Source of the DNA: Burkholderiaceae bacterium
Lineage (GTDB): Bacteria > Pseudomonadota > Gammaproteobacteria > Burkholderiales > Burkholderiaceae_E
DNA length: 64,000 nt
Assembly: GCA_027493945.1 (NCBI GenBank)
Contig: JAOSJU010000001.1
Coordinates: 2,294,001 to 2,358,000, forward strand
Direction: 5' to 3'
Within the stretch, counting starts at the first letter, position 1; every line of letters begins with the position of its first letter. Below are positions 26,838-34,801 of this stretch, one piece after another. The notes under the pieces were generated by a model. That model did not search any database and had not been told where the DNA came from. It saw only the letters and a list, made by a program, of their open reading frames with translations. The position numbers and the translations under genes were made by a program.

Positions 26838-27258
26838 TTAGTCCAGGCGAGGAAGGAAAGGCAAGCTGCAGCGGAATTCGGGGTTGGCCGAGTGATCCGC
26901 GACTGGCGGCGACTCGGGCTGGCATCTATCGTGCACCGAGCAGGACCTGCATCGACGCCGATCGGGGATTGGCGGTGGAAGATGCTCGCTTCGAAGCATC
27001 TTCGCGACGTCGGCGGAGAGCTCGACTACGCTGTCGCGCAGCCTCTGGACGATCGGCACTACCCGGCGCCGACGGGTCGATGCGGAGTCCCTTCCGGAGT
27101 TCGACCCCGGGCTGATCGACCTGCGCATGCACCGCACGGCCGCGCAACGTGAAGACGTTCTCGTCGAAAGCCTGCTCCAGAAGGATGAGGCCGCACTGCC
27201 GAGGACAGTAGGCCCAATGCTGGAGTGCGGAAACCGGGATCAGCTCGGTATGCTCCAT
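26838..27258 (-). pseudogene. cas4: cas4 remnant with central deletion
   Basis: Cas4 nucleases help select CRISPR spacers. The first ~55 residues from ATG 27258 are typical Cas4 (LIPVSALQHWAYCPRQCGLI, ENVFTLRGRAVH, a first Cys). The C-terminal part lies in another frame, ending ELSADVAKMLRSEHLPPP and CRSCSVHDRC with the iron-sulfur cysteines. The middle ~90 residues, including the RecB-type Asp, Glu and Lys, are gone; the joint is near 27080, out of frame. The gene cannot be functional. No cas1, cas2 or repeat array is in the window. Confidence 0.75.
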
Positions 27259-27313
27259 GGCATCGGTGGACGGCGGGCGCTACACTTCAAGGCACCAGAT
27301 GGGCAACGCGGGC

Positions 27314-27608
27314 ATGAGCACACGACTCAGGGCGATTGAAGCCGATGCCATGAAGCTATCGGCCGAGGAGCGCGCCGAACTCGCCGAGCACCTGGTTGCG
27401 AGCCCGGATCGAACGGGGCTCGGTAGCGAGTGGCGCGATGAGGTGCTGCGGCGGATCGCCGAGTACGACGCAGGGCTGACGAAGTCGGCGCCGCTGGACG
27501 AGGCGCTCTCCCGCCTCGGAGGAGAGGGTGCGCCGGGCCGCTCCATGAGGACCAGGCTTCTGCCTCAGGCGGAGGCAGACATGGCGGACGCCGTCGATTT
27601 CTGCCAGG
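27314..27608 (+). pseudogene. RelB-like antitoxin run into a truncated ParE
   Basis: The antitoxin part (from ATG 27314, AIEADAMKLSAEERAELAEHL...) matches short addiction-module antitoxins. Its stop is missing; the same frame continues into MRTRLLPQAEADMADAVDF at 27546, the start of a ParE toxin. After about 20 toxin residues the similarity stops and the sequence becomes the antisense of a Cas3-like fragment. Toxin inactive; the antitoxin part might still be made as a fusion. Confidence 0.6.
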
Positions 27609-27730
27609 TGGCCCCAGTGGGCGGACTGCCATGCGGCGCACGCTTGGGAGGCATGGTGTGCGACGGCGCGCAGGTGATCGACAAGCAGATGCTTGGGATG
27701 CGACAGGCTCAGCAGGTGAGCCCGCGACAT
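27609..27730 (-). pseudogene. Possible start of a cas3 gene
   Basis: From ATG 27730 the minus strand encodes about 40 residues containing SHPKHLLVDHLRAVAHHA, which resembles the beginning of the HD-nuclease domain of Cas3 (a His then H-L-x2-V-A). The fragment ends where ParE sequence begins. It lies upstream of the cas4 remnant on the same strand, the order in type I-C operons (cas3-cas5-cas8-cas7-cas4). The match is short, so the identification is tentative. Bases 27731-27831 hold no gene. Confidence 0.35.
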
Positions 27731-27831
27731 CTGGCCACGTCGGGATCTGAAATTCCTTTGCCGATGATGCGATGGTGCGGTAGCATCATAACACCACACC
27801 CGATTCCTATCGGCGCAACACCCCGCCCGAC

Positions 27832-28077
27832 ATGCGCACCACCCTCGACATCGATCCCGACGTCCTCGCTGCTGCTCGCGAACTGGCCCAGCGTCGCGGT
27901 GCCTCGATCGGTCGAATCCTTTCCGACCTCGCGCGCCGGGCGCTGGTCGCCGGGGCGGCGCCGCTCGCGGTCGGCGAGCCGGTGCCGTCGTTTCATGGTT
28001 TCCAGCCGTTCCCGGCGCGGGGAGTCGTCGTCGATAACGAGACGATCGATCGACTTCGCGATCAGGAAGGCGTCTGA
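27832..28077 (+). CDS. vapB: VapB-type antitoxin (ribbon-helix-helix)
   Basis: 81 residues. N-terminal MRTTLDIDPDVLAAARELA is the ribbon-helix-helix DNA-binding segment; the C-terminal part (PFPARGVVVDNETIDRLRDQEGV) is the toxin-binding tail. The stop shares a base with the toxin start (TGATG), so the pair is translationally coupled. It probably represses its own promoter. Confidence 0.85.
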   Translation: MRTTLDIDPDVLAAARELAQRRGASIGRILSDLARRALVAGAAPLAVGEPVPSFHGFQPFPARGVVVDNETIDRLRDQEGV

Positions 28078-28505
28078 TGCGTGCGCTTCTCGACGTGAAC
28101 GTGCTGATCGCCCTGCTGGATCAGGGCCACGTGCATCATGCGGCGGCGCGCGCCTGGCTTGCCGGGAACATCGGGCGGGGCTGGGCGTCGTGTCCCATCA
28201 CGCAGAACGGCTGCATACGGATCATGTCGCAGCCGGCTTACCCGGCCGCGCTGGCGCCGGCACAGGTGGCCGATCGGCTTCTGATGGCGACCCGCACGCC
28301 GCACCATGCCTTCTGGCCCGATGATTTCTCGCTCGTGGCCTTCGAAGGCCTGCGCTGGACGTCGATTCTCGGCTCGCGTCAGATCACCGATGCGTACCTG
28401 CTTGCACTGGCGGTGCGCCACGGCGGGCGCTTCGTCACCTTCGACCGGGCGGCGCCGCTGGGCGCGGTCGAAGGTGCGACCGCCGCGCACCTCGTCGTGC
28501 TCTGA
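28077..28505 (+). CDS. vapC: VapC-type PIN-domain toxin
   Basis: 142 residues. Metal-dependent RNase of the PIN family. The first acidic residue is in LLDVNVLIALLD and the last group in ITDAYLLALAVRHGG...FVTFDR. At the place of the usual middle Glu the sequence reads CPITQNGCIRI, a Gln seen in a VapC subfamily. The preceding VapB is its antitoxin. The pair appears intact, unlike the neighbouring RelB/ParE remnant. Confidence 0.87.
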   Translation: MRALLDVNVLIALLDQGHVHHAAARAWLAGNIGRGWASCPITQNGCIRIMSQPAYPAALAPAQVADRLLMATRTPHHAFWPDDFSLVAFEGLRWTSILGSRQITDAYLLALAVRHGGRFVTFDRAAPLGAVEGATAAHLVVL

Positions 28506-28531
28506 TCCGGCGCGCCCGAACGCCCGCGTTC

Positions 28532-28957
28532 TCAGCCCGGCTGCGCCAGCGAGTGCCACCAGATCCGGCAGGTCCGGCACTTGCCGTCGGCGAATTCCGC
28601 CTGCAGCACTCCGTCCAGAATCATCCGTGGCAGCGGATCGCCGGGCTTGCGCTCGACGAGATTCGTTCCGGTGGACTTCGCCCAGATGCGGAACAGCTCC
28701 TCGGAGGCCACGCGGTAGGTGACGTGCCAGTGCGCGATGCCGCCGGCGGCGCTGCGCGCCAGCACCTCGTAGTCGACGCGCACCTCCTCCTGCAGCTTCA
28801 CGCGGCGCCAGTATTCGGCAAGCTGCGCGTGGCCGCGCTGCACCGCGAACGGCGTGTTGCGGTATTCGCCGTCGGGCGCGAAGAGCGCGCAGAACTGCGC
28901 TTCGTCGCGCTGCTCCCAGGCTTGCTTGTAACCCTGCATGAAGCGGTCGATGTCCAC
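28532..28957 (-). CDS. SnoaL/NTF2-like protein
   Basis: 141 residues, one NTF2-like fold (MDIDRFMQGYKQAWEQRDEAQFCALFAPDGEYRN...). Typical features are the N-terminal helix, F-x-P-D-G-x-Y turn and a final strand with W residues (CRIWWHSLAQPG). The family includes small-molecule isomerases and proteins of unknown role; no catalytic residue can be assigned. Divergence from or pairing with the next gene is not evident. Confidence 0.75.
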   Translation of the reverse strand: MDIDRFMQGYKQAWEQRDEAQFCALFAPDGEYRNTPFAVQRGHAQLAEYWRRVKLQEEVRVDYEVLARSAAGGIAHWHVTYRVASEELFRIWAKSTGTNLVERKPGDPLPRMILDGVLQAEFADGKCRTCRIWWHSLAQPG

Positions 28958-28982
28958 CGTAGCCCTCCGCGCGTCGCGCGCC

Positions 28983-30212
28983 CTATGCGGCCTCGATCGG
29001 CACCGCGCTCGCGATCAGCGATTCCCAGGCCGCCGCGTCGGCGGGCCAGTCGCGGTCGCCGCGCTCGCCGAGCTGGCGCAGGATCTGCGCCAGCTGCCAC
29101 GTGGGCGGCTGGCCGAGCGCGGCGGGCCTTTCGCGCCAGAGCCGCCGCACGACGTTGTCGCCCACCGCGAAGCGCTGCGCGATCGCCTCGATGACGGCGC
29201 GATCCTGCCCCGCGTCGATCGTGCGCTCGAGCACGCCGGCCCAGCGCAGGCTGTGCGCGCTGTCCTGGCGCGCGGCGAGCGGGCGCAGGTCGAAGGTCGG
29301 CGGCTGGCGCCGTTGCGCGCGCCGCAGCGCGGCGTCGGCCGGCGTGTCGAGCGCCTCGGTGTCGGCATCTTCGTCGCCTTGCGGCGCGGCCCAGGCGTCG
29401 AGCGGTACCAGCGTCTCGGCGAAGAAGGTCGCCAATGCCGGCAGCCGCGCGAGCAGGTGCGCGCGCGGTGCCGCGTGGCGCGGATCGAGGCGCAGCCAGT
29501 TGTAGCAGCCCAGGTGCTTGCCGGCGCCGCTGCGCGCGAGCTTGGCGAGCGTGATCGGATCGAGGCTCGCCTCGACGATGGCGGCGATGCGCGCGTCGAT
29601 CGCGCCTTCGCGCAGGTCGATCGAGCGCAGCGCCCGGCCGTAGAACTCGACGCCGACGATCTCGTCGCGCAGCGCGCCGCGCAGCCGCGCGAGGAAGTCC
29701 GGGCAGCGCGCGGCGCGATCGAACAGCGAAGCCGGCGCGCCGGGCTCGAGCCGGTGCTCGCGGTCGAGATGGCGGTGCCAGTCGCCGCGCCGGCGATCGA
29801 GCACGGTGAGCATCTCTTCGGCGAGCGAATCGAACAGCAGGTCGAGCGTGGCGTCGGCGCCGTCGCTTCGCGCGAGCAGGTCGACCAGCAGCTTGAGCGT
29901 GCGGTCGGAAAGCAGCGCGCGGAAGTCGTAAACGAGCTGGTCGCGGTCGACGCCGAGGAAGCGCACGTTCAGCCCCCAGGCGCGCGTGAGCTGCGCGAAG
30001 ATCGGATTGGTCATCAGCGACAGCCGCGACGCCAGCGGCAGCTGCACGACGAACAGCCGCCAGTCGGACGACGGATTGCGGAATACCAGCGCGCGCGGGC
30101 TGAAGCGATAGCAGCGCGCCAGATAAGCGAGCTCGGGGCCTACCGTGCCTGCGTCCTGAAGCTCTTCGTCGATCGGGACGCCGTCGACCGCGAGGAACTC
30201 GACCTCTTTCAA
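28983..30212 (-). CDS. Conserved hypothetical protein, about 409 residues
   Basis: Not recognised. TTG start at 30212 overlaps the stop of the small membrane gene upstream (TTGA), so the two are probably coupled. The protein is soluble, rich in Arg, Leu and Ala, with segments such as YRFSPRALVFRNPSSDWRLF and LGCYNWLRLDPRHAAPRAHL. No signal peptide, membrane helix or known catalytic motif is visible. The composition and codon use match the surrounding genes. Confidence 0.7.
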   Translation of the reverse strand: MKEVEFLAVDGVPIDEELQDAGTVGPELAYLARCYRFSPRALVFRNPSSDWRLFVVQLPLASRLSLMTNPIFAQLTRAWGLNVRFLGVDRDQLVYDFRALLSDRTLKLLVDLLARSDGADATLDLLFDSLAEEMLTVLDRRRGDWHRHLDREHRLEPGAPASLFDRAARCPDFLARLRGALRDEIVGVEFYGRALRSIDLREGAIDARIAAIVEASLDPITLAKLARSGAGKHLGCYNWLRLDPRHAAPRAHLLARLPALATFFAETLVPLDAWAAPQGDEDADTEALDTPADAALRRAQRRQPPTFDLRPLAARQDSAHSLRWAGVLERTIDAGQDRAVIEAIAQRFAVGDNVVRRLWRERPAALGQPPTWQLAQILRQLGERGDRDWPADAAAWESLIASAVPIEAA

Positions 30213-30385
30213 TCGGCCCGCTTGGCGAGGATGAGCAGCCCGCCGCCGAATACCACCAGGGCGGCCGCCATCAGCGTGCGCGTGACCGACCCGCGCCAGA
30301 GCGCCTCGAGGGCGAACAGAATGCCCGCCGTGAGCACGATGCGCGCGGTGCCGGCGGTGCGCTGGGCTGGGCTGAGCTGGGACAT
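30209..30385 (-). CDS. Small membrane protein, 58 residues
   Basis: Translates as MSQLSPAQRTAGTARIV..., with two hydrophobic segments (IVLTAGILFALEALW and LMAAALVVFGGGLLILA) and a short charged end (AKRAD). Its stop overlaps the TTG start of the next gene. The MOSC frame above it runs through the first 115 bases of this gene, so either they truly overlap or the MOSC end is shifted by an indel. Function unknown. Confidence 0.55.
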   Translation of the reverse strand: MSQLSPAQRTAGTARIVLTAGILFALEALWRGSVTRTLMAAALVVFGGGLLILAKRAD

Positions 30386-30993
30386 GGCACTAATCTACCC
30401 CAGAAACAATCGCGATGCTGCCCTCGGGTCTTCAGTCGGTGGGCCTGCTCGATGCTGACCGCGCGCTCGCCGGCGACGAGTTCGATGTGTTCGCCCGCGG
30501 CGAGCCTGCCGGGACGCACGACCGCGCAATAGAAACCGGTGTAGCCGGACTGCACCATCATCTTCGACGCCCAGCGAAACCCGAAGTGGGCGTCGAACTT
30601 GTAGCAGGGCGTGCGCGGCTGCGTGACGACGAGCTCGACCTCGCCGATGCGCAGCCGGTCGCCCACCCAGACCTGCGCTTCGAGCAGCCCCGAGGCGGTC
30701 AGGTTCTCGCCGAGCGCGCCGTGCGGCAGAGCGCCGGCCGCTCCGGCCTGGCCGCGTACCGTCTCCCAGAACGGATAGTGCTCGGCCGGGTAGAGGTAGA
30801 CCGCCTTGTCGAGGCCGCCGTGCGAGGAAAGGTCGACCTGCTCGTCGCCGTCGAGCCCGAGCGCGCCGACGGCGACCGCGCGGCTCGTCGGCGTCTTGCG
30901 GATCGCGCTCATCACCCGGCGCACGCCCCCGTCGCCGGCTCGCGCATCGAGCGGCGCGGCGCGCCCCACGCTGACTGCGACCAGCTTCGCCAT
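30271..30993 (-). CDS. MOSC domain protein (YiiM-like)
   Basis: 240 residues as read. MOSC domains bind or transfer a molybdenum-bound sulfur; YiiM-type proteins detoxify N-hydroxylated compounds. The domain is visible: LGLDGDEQVDLSSHGGLDKAVYLYP, GALGENLTASGL, TQPRTPCYKFDA (with the conserved Cys) and GFYCAVVRPGRLAAGEHIEL. Similarity fades after HRLKTRGQ; the last ~40 residues overlap the small membrane gene and look like another frame, so the true end may be near 30395. It is 6 bases after the DUF2817 stop. Confidence 0.85.
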   Translation of the reverse strand: MAKLVAVSVGRAAPLDARAGDGGVRRVMSAIRKTPTSRAVAVGALGLDGDEQVDLSSHGGLDKAVYLYPAEHYPFWETVRGQAGAAGALPHGALGENLTASGLLEAQVWVGDRLRIGEVELVVTQPRTPCYKFDAHFGFRWASKMMVQSGYTGFYCAVVRPGRLAAGEHIELVAGERAVSIEQAHRLKTRGQHRDCFWGRLVPCPSSAQPSAPPAPRASCSRRAFCSPSRRSGAGRSRAR

Positions 30994-30999
30994 GGCCGG

Positions 31000-32127
31000 T
31001 CAGCGCTTCGCGCCGGGCAGGCGCGCCAGCGCCTGCGCGACCAGCGCGGCGCCCGATGCGACGACGCGGCGTTCCCAGTCGCGGCTGTCGGGACGGAACG
31101 CTTCGAGCATTTCGGCCTCGATCGCGCGCCCGGTGGCATCGCCGCGGTCGCCGTGATGTGCGAGCCAGTTGTCGGCACGCATCGCGCGGATCACCCGCAT
31201 CGGTTCCCAGGTGCCGTACTCCGGATAGGCGAACGCGAAGCGCGCGCCGGCGGGCAGCGCGGCCGCGAGGCCCCGGTCCAGCAGCCCGTTGAGCGGCGTG
31301 GATACCGATTCGCCACCGGCCGCCGATTTCACGCCGGCCTCCCACACTTTCTGCGAGAACGCGTAGCCGGCATCGTCGAGCGGTGCTCCGGTGATCAGCT
31401 CGCAGGCGCCGAAGTCGCCCAGCCCGGTGTGGAAGTCGAGCCAGATCACGGTCTGCGCGTCGCGCAGGTGCTCGCGCACCAGGGCCAGCAGGTGGCGCGT
31501 TCCGGCAGCCTGCGCGTGGCCGCCGAACTGCATGCCCTCGGGGTAGCGGTATTGGCCCTCCACGGCCGACTGCTGGAAGCGGCGCAGCCCGTGCTCGGCG
31601 ATGAAGGCGTCGATGCGGGTCCAGCGTGCCGCCTCGCGCTCCGGGTCGAGGTCTCCGGGGTTCAGGCAATCGTGCAGCGCTTCGTAGTCGGCCGAGCACT
31701 GGGTCGGATCGAAGCGTTCGCGGAAGTTGCGGTTGAAATCGACGTTGTCCTCGTTGACTCGCCGGTGCCAGGCGAAGCCGTACGGATTGTTCGCGTGCTG
31801 AATCACCAGCGCAGTGTCGGTCGCGAGCGCCAGCCCCGGCAGCACCTCCGCGAGCGCGTGGTGCTGGATCGCGCTGCCGGTGTAGCCCTCGACGCCGTGC
31901 GTGCCGCTGGAGAGCACCAGCGCATGGCGTGGCCGCCGCGCGCCGAAGCAGACCCAGTCGAGCGCCAGCGTTTCGCCTTCGGGCCCGCGCGGCGCGATCG
32001 AGCGGGAATCGACCAGCACCGGATGGCGCGCCGACAGCGCGTGCGCGGAGTCGAGCAGGCGCTCGCGCGAGACGCGGTACGACGGCTGGAAAAAGGCGGC
32101 CGGATCACCGGAATCGGGCTGGGTCAT
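31000..32127 (-). CDS. DUF2817 family, M14-like zinc carboxypeptidase fold
   Basis: 375 residues, ATG 32127. Zinc ligands of the M14 type are visible: HGVEG (His and Glu) in VLSSGTHGVEGYTGS and the later His in WLDFHTGLGDFG. FNRNFRERF carries the substrate-binding Asn-Arg. No signal peptide, so probably cytosolic. Substrates of DUF2817 proteins are not known. The gap upstream (32128-32310) has no gene but contains an 11-bp phased repeat. Confidence 0.85.
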   Translation of the reverse strand: MTQPDSGDPAAFFQPSYRVSRERLLDSAHALSARHPVLVDSRSIAPRGPEGETLALDWVCFGARRPRHALVLSSGTHGVEGYTGSAIQHHALAEVLPGLALATDTALVIQHANNPYGFAWHRRVNEDNVDFNRNFRERFDPTQCSADYEALHDCLNPGDLDPEREAARWTRIDAFIAEHGLRRFQQSAVEGQYRYPEGMQFGGHAQAAGTRHLLALVREHLRDAQTVIWLDFHTGLGDFGACELITGAPLDDAGYAFSQKVWEAGVKSAAGGESVSTPLNGLLDRGLAAALPAGARFAFAYPEYGTWEPMRVIRAMRADNWLAHHGDRGDATGRAIEAEMLEAFRPDSRDWERRVVASGAALVAQALARLPGAKR

Positions 32128-32182
32128 GGGCGGGATCCACATCGGACAGCGGGCGCGGCCGCGCGCCCGATGGAAAAGCGGT

Positions 32183-32270
32183 GGACAACCGTGGGACAGC
32201 CGCGGGACATCCGCCGGACAGCCGGGGGGCAAGCGGTGCACCGGAACGGGACAGCGACGGGATATCGGGT
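32183..32270. repeat. 11-bp phased GGACA repeat
   Basis: GGACA starts at 32183, 32194, 32205 and 32216, then again in phase at 32249, with GGATA at 32260; the units between are degenerate. The unit is about GGACANCCGYG. A period of 11 is not a multiple of three, and no gene is here, so it is not coding. One helical turn per unit places each box on the same DNA face. It lies upstream of the DUF2817 start. Confidence 0.6.
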
Positions 32271-32310
32271 GCGCATGGCGGGGAAGGCGCCGGGAACAGC
32301 GGCGGGACGA

Positions 32311-33135
32311 TCAGCGGATATCGAGCGCCGGGCCCGGCAGGTCGATGCCGCGCAGGCGGGTTTCCCAGCGCTGCCCCGCGCCGATCGGCCGGGCGTCGGT
32401 CAGCGTGCCGGTGCTGATCAGCGAGCCCGGCTCGATCGAGCGACCGCGCCGGCGCAATTCGCGCGACAGATGCGCGATCGCGTGCATCGGGCCGTCGAGC
32501 ACGTTGGCGCCGCGACCGCGCTCGACCATGCGGCCATCGCACAGCAGTTCGACTTCGAGCGCGGCAAGCCGCGCGAGCGCCTGCGCAGCCGCTTGTCCGA
32601 GGCTGGCTACCGGCAGCGGCGGGCCGAGCACCAGCGCGCCGTGCAGGCCCTGCGCGGCAAAGGCCTCGGCGGCGGTGAAGCGCCATCCGGGGTACGGGCT
32701 GTGCACGATCTCCAGTCCGTGCGCGATCCAGTCGGCGGCTTCGAGCACGGCCTGCGGGGTGTCGGCGGCCGGCGCCGCGCGCAGTCCGACCACGATCTCG
32801 GGCTCGATGCGCGGTTCGGCGAAGCGGGCGGCCTCGAGCGCGACCGGTGCCGCGTTCGGTTCGCCGGCGGCTGCAGCGGCGCGAATCAGCGTGGCATTCC
32901 AGACCGGGGCCCAGATCGGGTGGAACACCCCGTACAGCGGCCAGATCGAGCGGTTCGTGAAGCCGATCTTGTAGCCCGCCTGCCGCTCGCCGCGGGCCAG
33001 TCGCGCGATCGCGATGCTCGTCTGGATCGCCTCGGCGTCGGCCAGGTTTTCGAGCGGCTCGAAACGCGCGCGATCGAGGCTGCGGCCGTGGTCGCAGGCA
33101 TCGAGCATCGTCGCGGCGGAAAGCGGCTCGGGCAT
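32311..33135 (-). CDS. 2-keto-4-pentenoate hydratase / FAH-family protein
   Basis: 274 residues. Fumarylacetoacetate-hydrolase superfamily, hydratase subgroup (MhpD-like): YKIGFTNRS, EPEIVVGLRAAP with acidic metal ligands, and the C-terminal GSLISTGTLTDARPIGAGQRW. Such enzymes hydrate 2-hydroxydienoates or decarboxylate/hydrolyse oxo acids in ring-cleavage pathways. It is divergent from the MocR regulator gene with only 56 bases between them, so they may share a control region. Whether it belongs to the catabolic cluster to the right is an inference. Confidence 0.85.
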   Translation of the reverse strand: MPEPLSAATMLDACDHGRSLDRARFEPLENLADAEAIQTSIAIARLARGERQAGYKIGFTNRSIWPLYGVFHPIWAPVWNATLIRAAAAAGEPNAAPVALEAARFAEPRIEPEIVVGLRAAPAADTPQAVLEAADWIAHGLEIVHSPYPGWRFTAAEAFAAQGLHGALVLGPPLPVASLGQAAAQALARLAALEVELLCDGRMVERGRGANVLDGPMHAIAHLSRELRRRGRSIEPGSLISTGTLTDARPIGAGQRWETRLRGIDLPGPALDIR

Positions 33136-33191
33136 CGCGGCGATTATGGCGCAGCGGGCGACAAGCGGCTGCGTCGATGCGATGATGTGGC

Positions 33192-34694
33192 ATGCCGCAA
33201 ATTCCGAACGCTGCGCTCTGGAAGCAACTGTTCCAGCGTTGTGCGCGGGAGAACCTGAATCTGCAGGGCCAGATCCGCGAGATGCTGGTTTCGGCGATTC
33301 TCGACGGACAGCTGCCCGCAGGGATGCCGGTGCCGTCGAGTCGCGACATGGCCGACCAGCTCGGGGTGGCGCGCAATACCGTGGTGCTGGCGTACCAGCA
33401 GCTGGTCGACGAGGGCTACCTGGCGTCGCGTCAGCGCAGCGGCCATTTCGTGAACGGGGAGAACCGGTCGGGCCGCGTCAGCACGGCTGCCCGCAGCGCG
33501 AACTTCAGGCCGGCGCGGACGCAGCCCGACTGGCTGAGCCGCTTTCGGGAGCGCTTTACGGCCCAGCGGTCGATTGTCAAGCCGGCAGACTGGCAGTCGT
33601 ATCCGTACCCGTTCCTGTACGGCCAGTTCGATCCGACGCTCTTCCCGACCTCGGCCTGGCGCGAGTGCTGCATCAAGACGCTGAGCGTTCTCGATACGCG
33701 CGACTGGGCACCGGACCAGATTTCGCGCGACGACGAGGCGCTGTTGCAGCAGATACGCACCCGGGTGCTGCCGCGGCGCGGTGTCTGGGCATCCGCCGAC
33801 GAGCTGATCGTGACGGTCGGTGCGCAGCACGCGCTGTACCTTGTCGCAGATCTGCTGATGCGCGAGGGTACCCGCGTCGCCATGGAAGAGCCTGGCTATC
33901 CGGACGCGCGCAATATCTTCTCGAGCCGCACCTCGCGGCTCGGGCCGATTCCGGTCGATCTCCAGGGTCTGCCGGTCGACGAGCGTTTGCACGGTGTCGA
34001 CTACGTCTACGCCACGCCGAGCCACCAGTGCCCTACCGGGGTGACGATGCCGCTGGCGCGGCGCGAAGCGCTGCTGCGCCTGGCCGACGAGCACGACTTC
34101 ATCGTCATCGAGGACGATTTCGAGAGCGAAAACCGCTTCGATGGCGAGCCGACTCCGGCACTCAAGAGCCTCGATCGGAGCGGCCGCGTGATCTACGTCG
34201 GGAGCCTGTCGAAGAGCCTTGCGCCGGGCCTGCGCATCGGCTACATCGTGGCCGCTCCGGCGCTGATCGCGGAGCTGCGCGCGTTGCGCCGACTGATGCT
34301 GCGCCATCCGTCGGCATTCATCCAGCGAGCGTTCGCGCTTTTCCTGTCGCTGGGGCATTACGATGCCCAGCTGCGCCGGCTGGCGCAGGCGCAAAGCGAA
34401 CGTTGCGCGATCGTTCGTGAATCGATCCGGCGTCATGCGCCGTGGTGCGAGGTGGTGCCGATCGACGGCGGAGGATCCTGCTGGGTGCGGCTCCCACCAG
34501 GTGTCGACGCAAACGAGCTTGCCCGGCGCGCTGCCGAGCGCGGAGTGCTGATCGAGCCGGGTGACGTGTTCTTCATGGCGGCCACCCCTCACTCATGCTT
34601 CCGGCTCGGTTATCAGTCGATTCCGGCGCAGTCGATCGAGGCTGGTATCCGGGAGCTGGCCGGTGTGCTGACTCGGATGCTCGAGGGGCGCTGA
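33192..34694 (+). CDS. MocR/PdxR-type transcriptional regulator
   Basis: 500 residues. GntR-type winged helix at ~20-90 (LPAGMPVPSSRDMADQLGVARNTVVLAYQQLVDEGYL) joined to an aminotransferase-fold domain. PLP-site features are kept: HQCPTGVTMPLARR, VIEDDFESENRF and the Schiff-base Lys in VGSLSKSLAPGLRIGY. Proteins of this family sense PLP adducts of amino compounds such as GABA, taurine or amino acids. The gene is upstream of an amine oxidase on the same strand and divergent from the FAH gene. Confidence 0.92.
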   Translation: MPQIPNAALWKQLFQRCARENLNLQGQIREMLVSAILDGQLPAGMPVPSSRDMADQLGVARNTVVLAYQQLVDEGYLASRQRSGHFVNGENRSGRVSTAARSANFRPARTQPDWLSRFRERFTAQRSIVKPADWQSYPYPFLYGQFDPTLFPTSAWRECCIKTLSVLDTRDWAPDQISRDDEALLQQIRTRVLPRRGVWASADELIVTVGAQHALYLVADLLMREGTRVAMEEPGYPDARNIFSSRTSRLGPIPVDLQGLPVDERLHGVDYVYATPSHQCPTGVTMPLARREALLRLADEHDFIVIEDDFESENRFDGEPTPALKSLDRSGRVIYVGSLSKSLAPGLRIGYIVAAPALIAELRALRRLMLRHPSAFIQRAFALFLSLGHYDAQLRRLAQAQSERCAIVRESIRRHAPWCEVVPIDGGGSCWVRLPPGVDANELARRAAERGVLIEPGDVFFMAATPHSCFRLGYQSIPAQSIEAGIRELAGVLTRMLEGR

Positions 34695-34801
34695 GCGCGG
34701 TTCTGGCCTCATCGAAAGCCCGCATCTGGCGCTACGGGGCCGCATGCGCGGCGCATACGCTGCCCAAGCCGCTGTGTGTTCGAGATGCCGGAGCCGCGAA
34801 G

